Part shown: positions 5,745 to 8,736 of the stretch, piece by piece
Layout: each line of letters opens with the position of its first letter
Position numbering within the stretch: the first letter of the stretch is position 1
Source of the DNA: AG-12 sp035531535
Lineage (GTDB): Bacteria > Chloroflexota > Dormibacteria > Aeolococcales > Bog-877
NCBI GenBank assembly: GCA_035531535.1
Contig: DATKSV010000080.1
Coordinates: 1 to 8,736, forward strand
Length of the DNA stretch: 8,736 bases
Reading direction: 5' to 3'
Made by a program: the position numbers and the translations under genes
The notes under the pieces: generated by a model
Told to the model about the DNA's origin: nothing
The model's input: the letters and a program-made list of their open reading frames with translations, nothing else
The model's database searches: none

Positions 5745-6530
5745 CTACGGGATGGTCAGCTTGGCCCCGCCAGGGATCGCGTACTCGCCAGAGCTGAGCA
5801 GGGTGGGCCCGGCCGGTGGAGCCGGAGCGGGATCCGGAGCCGGCGAGGGTGCTGGAGCGACCTTACAGAGAGGGAAGTCCACTACCGAGAAGTCATAGTC
5901 GTGTCCCTGCACCGCCTGCCCACCGTGCCACTGCCAGCCGCGCTGACCTGGCGTGTTCCACAGGATGTCCGACAGTTGCGGCACTGAAGCGGGCGAGCTG
6001 GGCCACGCGGTTTGGTTCAGATAGGACGCTATCCAGACGAACTCGCAGCGCTGCGCGGGCGGCAGGCTGGCGATCCCGGCCAGCAGGTTGGGGTTGCCGT
6101 ACTGAGAGGGGAGCGAGGGCATCCCCTGATTGGCCTCGCAGAAGATGGCCGACAGCTCCCGGCACAGCGCCTCATCGGCGGTCCAGTCCGACTCCTCGAG
6201 GTCGAAGTGGAGGCACCCGGTGGGATCCACCCCGATCTGCTGGAGGGTGGCGATCGCCATTTCGACGCCCACCTTCATCGCCGTCACCCCACCGCCCGCG
6301 AGTCCGGCCAGCGTCGGATGGTTGGGGTCCAGGATGAGCCCCACGTCAAGCCCGGCGGCAAGTGCGGACTGGCCGGCGGGAACCGTGTTCTGGGCAAAGT
6401 TGCTGACCATGGGAGCGCCCCAGCCGGGCTCGTACAGCAGGACTCCGGTGATACCCAGTGCCGCCTTTAGCGCCTGCCACTCGGCAACCGTCTGGGGAGG
6501 GGAGGTGGTGTCGACCGTGCGCTGCGTCAT
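5745..6530 (-). CDS. Glycoside-hydrolase-like TIM-barrel protein (GH25/DUF1906-like), putative lysin
   Basis: This is a 261-aa protein. The ATG at 6530 overlaps the stop of the 101-aa gene (ATGA), which favours it over the longer frame starting at 6662. Residues 14-220 show barrel-type features of the GH25 and Rv2525c/DUF1906-like families: TVAEWQALKAALGITGVLLYEP, ALAAGLDVGLILDP, CLHFDLEESDW (D110, E112 and E113 as candidate acids), FVWIASYLN, and WQWHGG followed by DYDFSVVDFP near the end. A Pro/Ala-rich linker (224-241) precedes a short C-terminal beta segment. It likely acts on peptidoglycan or another glycan at the cell surface. There is no signal peptide or membrane span, unlike the two hydrolase-like proteins downstream. 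The exact family cannot be fixed by eye. Confidence 0.7.
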   Translation of the reverse strand: MTQRTVDTTSPPQTVAEWQALKAALGITGVLLYEPGWGAPMVSNFAQNTVPAGQSALAAGLDVGLILDPNHPTLAGLAGGGVTAMKVGVEMAIATLQQIGVDPTGCLHFDLEESDWTADEALCRELSAIFCEANQGMPSLPSQYGNPNLLAGIASLPPAQRCEFVWIASYLNQTAWPSSPASVPQLSDILWNTPGQRGWQWHGGQAVQGHDYDFSVVDFPLCKVAPAPSPAPDPAPAPPAGPTLLSSGEYAIPGGAKLTIP

Positions 6531-6832
6531 ACGGCTACAGATCCCTCTGACATCTGGTTGAACACCATGGAGAGAGCGTCGTCGCTCCACCCCTCGGTCG
6601 GTGTGTGCCCGGCATTGGCGTGTCCCGAGAGGTATACCGCGATCGGAAGATGCCCCAGGCACCCGCTACCGATGATCTTTGCGGCCTGGTTGACGGCCTC
6701 CTGGGCCTGGTGGCGGGCCTCTGGGCTGAACTCGTTGATCTGACCAGCCCCAGTCATCTCCTCCTCGAGCATCCGGGCCGCCTGGGTCTCATCGGCATCC
6801 GCCGGGATCGTCGCGCCAAAACTCCAGCTCAT
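6527..6832 (-). CDS. Conserved-looking small protein with SGHANAGH motif
   Basis: This is a 101-aa soluble protein. The ATG at 6832 is preceded by GAGGAG with a 6-nt spacer, the best-spaced Shine-Dalgarno in the window, so the start is well supported. Residues 15-55 are helical and Glu/Ala/Gln-rich. Residues 64-85 carry IAVYLSGHANAGH followed by TPTEGWSDDALSMVF. The G-H-x-N-x-G-H then G-W-x-D-D pattern resembles small proteins of unknown function in actinophage genomes, from memory only. The two histidines and the aspartates could bind metal. Function unknown. It precedes the GH-like lysin gene with an ATGA overlap. Confidence 0.7.
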   Translation of the reverse strand: MSWSFGATIPADADETQAARMLEEEMTGAGQINEFSPEARHQAQEAVNQAAKIIGSGCLGHLPIAVYLSGHANAGHTPTEGWSDDALSMVFNQMSEGSVAV

Positions 6833-6838
6833 TCTGAT

Positions 6839-6844
6839 CTCCTC
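6839..6844 (-). promoter_or_regulatory. Strong ribosome binding site (101-aa gene)
   Basis: GAGGAG on the minus strand lies 6 nt before the ATG at 6832. It fixes this start and partly overlaps the stop codon of the upstream zinc-ribbon gene. Confidence 0.75.
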
Positions 6845-7046
6845 ATCCCACCCTTATCGGCAGGTTCCATGAATTGCGGATAGCCTCTCGGTGGCCGCAC
6901 CTGCAGCATACCCGGTGCCTCACGTTCCCAACGTTGGTGGTCTGGCAGAAGCAGTGCTGGCAGGATGTCGTCTGACGGGGCGGCCAGGTGATCGAGCCGA
7001 CCTTCAGGCGGTCCACCTCAGTACCCGATCTCCCGCAGCCGCTCAT
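6843..7046 (-). CDS. Small zinc-ribbon protein
   Basis: This 67-aa frame starts at an ATG inside the end of the RHH-like gene, with GGGAG 7 nt upstream. A GTG at 7016, just after that gene's stop, would give 57 aa and removes the less convincing first ten residues. The core shows CQHCFC, then about 14 residues later CCRCGHRE, a zinc-ribbon pair with extra cysteines. The following NSWNLP is the kind of short tail seen in small phage zinc-finger proteins. It probably binds nucleic acid or protein. It is coupled with the RHH-like gene upstream, so the two may form a small regulatory unit. Start uncertain. Confidence 0.6.
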   Translation of the reverse strand: MSGCGRSGTEVDRLKVGSITWPPRQTTSCQHCFCQTTNVGNVRHRVCCRCGHREAIRNSWNLPIRVG

Positions 7047-7233
7047 CCACCAGCTCCCGGCAGGCCCGGCTCACCGTGCGGCGGCCAGTGTCCTTCATCC
7101 AGCTCGCCAGCCGCTCGGCCACGTCCTTGCGAAGTCTCAGCCCCACGGTCACGTCCTGGGCCTGTTCCGGGACTCCAGCTCCGACCCCGAGGTCAGACAT
7201 CTTCATTGGCGGGATTGTAACGCTTAATTCCAT
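7018..7233 (-). CDS. Ribbon-helix-helix-like DNA-binding protein
   Basis: This is a 71-aa protein. The C-terminal half shows a beta strand (DVTVGLRLRKD), a helix (VAERLASWMKDTG) and a second helix (TVSRACRELVDERLREIG). This order is typical of Arc/MetJ/CopG-type ribbon-helix-helix proteins, where the strand pairs in a dimer and contacts DNA. The first 27 residues look unstructured, so internal starts at residues 10 or 12 are possible. No well-placed Shine-Dalgarno is seen. The upstream gap holds an 11-bp-period direct repeat that could be its own operator, as is common in this family. It may regulate the genes downstream. Fold call from pattern only. Confidence 0.65.
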   Translation of the reverse strand: MELSVTIPPMKMSDLGVGAGVPEQAQDVTVGLRLRKDVAERLASWMKDTGRRTVSRACRELVDERLREIGY

Positions 7234-7303
7234 CCCTTGTGTATCATTTGTGTATCAATAGATAGAGAAGGCGGAGTTTGAGTCTCTGCCAGGGGGTCAT
7301 CCC
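7234..7303 (-). promoter_or_regulatory. Intergenic promoter/operator region of the RHH-like gene
   Basis: At 70 bp this is the longest gap in the minus-strand train, and it is AT-rich next to its GC-rich flanks, especially in its left half (7234-7265). It contains the direct repeat at 7237-7257. At its right end 7291-7305 can form a 5-bp stem (AGGGG/CCCCT) overlapping the stop of the 103-aa gene. No clear -10/-35 pair could be fixed. It probably starts a transcript covering the RHH-like gene and what follows. Confidence 0.5.
7237..7257 (-). repeat. Direct repeat with 11-bp period, candidate operator
   Basis: Two exact copies of TGATACACAA (minus strand) lie at 7248-7257 and 7237-7246 with a 1-bp gap. 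The period is close to one helical turn, so two protein dimers could bind the same face. The repeat ends 3 bp upstream of the RHH-like start codon. Confidence 0.7.
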
Positions 7304-7615
7304 CTACTCCGTCCGGCTCTGCGCGGTGATCGTGGCGGTCCCGGTGACGGTGAGCGAGTAGTACCACCCGGCAGGTACGGTCAGGTTCTTCTCCGCGGTG
7401 CCCACGATGGTGGTCGTGGCCCCGCCCCAGGCCGAAGGCGAGGCCGTGGGACCAAGTGCCCACTGCGCGGTCCCGGCGACCGTGGCCGCGACCGCAGCCG
7501 TGATGACCAGGTTGCTGCCCGTTGTGTTGCGGTACACCGTCCCGGAGACCATAGCCAGGGCAGCGGGAGCGGCCGGGTTGGTCGCCAGCCGGTCTCCGCC
7601 GAGGGTTGCGGTCAT
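7304..7615 (-). CDS. Small beta-domain protein, paralogue of the LamG protein's C-terminal domain
   Basis: This is a 103-aa protein with no signal peptide. Residues 22-98 align in order with the C-terminal domain of the adjacent LamG protein: VSGTVYRNTTGSNLVI against ITSGTAYQNTAPYDVF, LGPTASPS against VGPTATPA, and EKNLTVPAGWYYSLTVTGTATI against TKDLYLPAGWYALVTATNATL. The domain looks like a beta sandwich. Its start is 1 nt after the stop of the LamG gene, so the two are coupled. It is probably a virion- or surface-associated structural or binding domain, perhaps the stand-alone version of the domain that joins the adhesin to the particle. Function unknown. Confidence 0.7.
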   Translation of the reverse strand: MTATLGGDRLATNPAAPAALAMVSGTVYRNTTGSNLVITAAVAATVAGTAQWALGPTASPSAWGGATTTIVGTAEKNLTVPAGWYYSLTVTGTATITAQSRTE

Positions 7616-7616
7616 A

Positions 7617-8736
7617 TCAGACGGGCTGGGAACTAGCCAGGCCGAGAGTGGCGTTGGTGGCGGTCACAAGGGCATACCAGCCGGCCGGGAGGTAGAGATC
7701 CTTGGTGCGGATCACCCCGGCGGTACTGGCTGCGGGTTGTGAGTCCTCTACCGCCTGCGCTGGAGTGGCGGTCGGTCCCACGCCAACGTCCAGCGTGGCG
7801 GCGGCCCCGGAGAGTGGGTTGTAGGTCACAGGGATACGGAGGAACACGTCGTAAGGGGCAGTGTTCTGATAGGCAGTGCCCGAAGTGATGACGATGCCTC
7901 CGGTGGGGGCAGGTGGAGAGGTTTGCAGGGTCGGCTGCCCGCCGATCGGACCGGGCATCCCGAGGATGTAGTTGCCGCCGTAGTTGGCGTTGTTCGTGGC
8001 CCCGGTCGTCCCCTTGTTGGTGGCGACCGTGCCCGTGTTCTCCTGCATGGGGTAGTAGAGCGTTGGGGCCAGCCCCACGATATAGCTCTCGTAGGCACTC
8101 TCGGTCATGGATGAGGCGTTGGCGTAGATGGCCGCGACCTCGGTTGGCGTGAGGACAGTGGTGTCCCAGAAGGCGCAGTGGGCGAGTGCCGCCTGGATTC
8201 CGCCCGTCCCCCCGCCTACACCATTGACGCCAAAACCGAAGGTCATCTGAGCGCCCGCGCCGGTCGGTGCTCCCGAGAGTCCAGACTGGCTGGCCACAAG
8301 AGCGCCATCCCGATAGAGGTTCAAGGTCGCAGCGGTGAAGGTGATTACCCATAGGTGCCATGATGCCGTCAGGGTGTTGAAGTTAACCGTATCGGAGATG
8401 GATCCGCTAACAGTCGCCTGCTGGGTTTGCGGGCTGATGGGGCCGCCCGGCAGTAAAGCGGCGTCATACGCCCCGTTGTTGGCGGTCCAGATTACGGACG
8501 GGTTCGCCGTGGAATCTGTTAATGGATTCGCCCAGAACATGACGCTTCCCGCCGTGACCTGGACGTTGTAGGGGGTAACCAGTTGCGCCGTGAATCCATC
8601 AAATAGGACGCCGAAGCCGCCCGACACGATCTTGAGGCCGGAGCCTCCTGGTCCTACTGGCACTAGCTGCTGCCCTCCTACGATTGAACTCGTGACGATC
8701 TCCAGCGGCGAGCTGGCGGTGCCCCAAATGGCTGCT
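7617..8736 (-). CDS. LamG/concanavalin-fold protein, spike or adhesin candidate (5' partial)
   Basis: The frame is open to the right edge with protein-like sequence (AAIWGTASSPLEIV onward), so the gene probably begins outside. A GTG at 8663 with AGGAGG 10 nt upstream is the alternative start (348 aa). Numbered from that GTG, residues about 20-185 show a LamG-like jelly roll: LFDGF, GSVMFWANP, SWHLWVITF, ATLNLYRDGALVASQ, ALAHCAFWDTTVLTPTEVAAIYAN. At 197-245 a second LamG start appears (LAPTLYYPMQENTGTVATN) but breaks off. After a Pro-rich linker comes a C-terminal beta domain (256-344) shared with the next gene. Such proteins bind sugars or surfaces, for example as viral receptor-binding spikes. 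No signal peptide is visible in this part. Confidence 0.75.
   Translation of the reverse strand, partial: AAIWGTASSPLEIVTSSIVGGQQLVPVGPGGSGLKIVSGGFGVLFDGFTAQLVTPYNVQVTAGSVMFWANPLTDSTANPSVIWTANNGAYDAALLPGGPISPQTQQATVSGSISDTVNFNTLTASWHLWVITFTAATLNLYRDGALVASQSGLSGAPTGAGAQMTFGFGVNGVGGGTGGIQAALAHCAFWDTTVLTPTEVAAIYANASSMTESAYESYIVGLAPTLYYPMQENTGTVATNKGTTGATNNANYGGNYILGMPGPIGGQPTLQTSPPAPTGGIVITSGTAYQNTAPYDVFLRIPVTYNPLSGAAATLDVGVGPTATPAQAVEDSQPAASTAGVIRTKDLYLPAGWYALVTATNATLGLASSQPV

Noticed and set aside
5731..5751. Hairpin CCCGT/ACGGG at the end of the glycoside-hydrolase-like gene
   Set aside because: A 5-bp stem with an 11-nt loop and no T tract is too weak to call as a terminator.
7291..7305. 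Intrinsic terminator after the 103-aa gene
   Set aside because: The stem is only 5 bp and no T tract follows in the direction of transcription.

Overview
This is a GC-rich, tightly packed stretch of a virus, provirus or other integrative element, most likely of a high-GC bacterium. An actinobacterial host is suggested by the style of the replication ATPase, but this is inference. No host housekeeping gene, rRNA or tRNA is visible.

Layout: a single plus-strand gene runs in from the left edge (1-608). It is the 3' end of a RepA-like AAA ATPase or helicase with a winged-helix-like region, a repeat-encoded linker and a C-terminal zinc ribbon. It converges on a long minus-strand gene train that fills the rest of the window, read from right to left. 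In transcription order the train holds: a LamG-type adhesin or spike protein (open at the right edge); a small protein repeating the LamG protein's C-terminal domain; a 70-bp intergenic region with an 11-bp-period direct repeat; a ribbon-helix-helix-like protein; a small zinc-ribbon protein; a 101-aa unknown; a TIM-barrel glycoside-hydrolase-like protein; a 267-aa beta-rich capsid-like candidate; a lysozyme-like protein with a membrane tail; an M23-peptidase-like protein with a related membrane tail; a membrane-anchored Ig-domain protein; a tyrosine recombinase; three tiny single-pass membrane proteins; and a membrane-anchored carboxypeptidase-regulatory-like protein. Many junctions are ATGA overlaps or 0-5 nt gaps, so this is probably one or a few polycistronic transcripts.

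Reading as a system: seven of the eight proteins encoded between 655 and 4883 carry one predicted membrane-spanning segment. They include two separate cell-wall-hydrolase-like proteins with the same C-terminal anchor. A third wall-hydrolase-like protein, a beta-rich virion-protein candidate and adhesin modules lie just upstream. I see no terminase, portal, tail tube or tape-measure gene. This resembles the logic of internal-membrane viruses (tectivirus, corticovirus or sphaerolipovirus-like) with an integrase and a replication ATPase. That is a hypothesis: no packaging ATPase is in the window and the capsid call is not proven.
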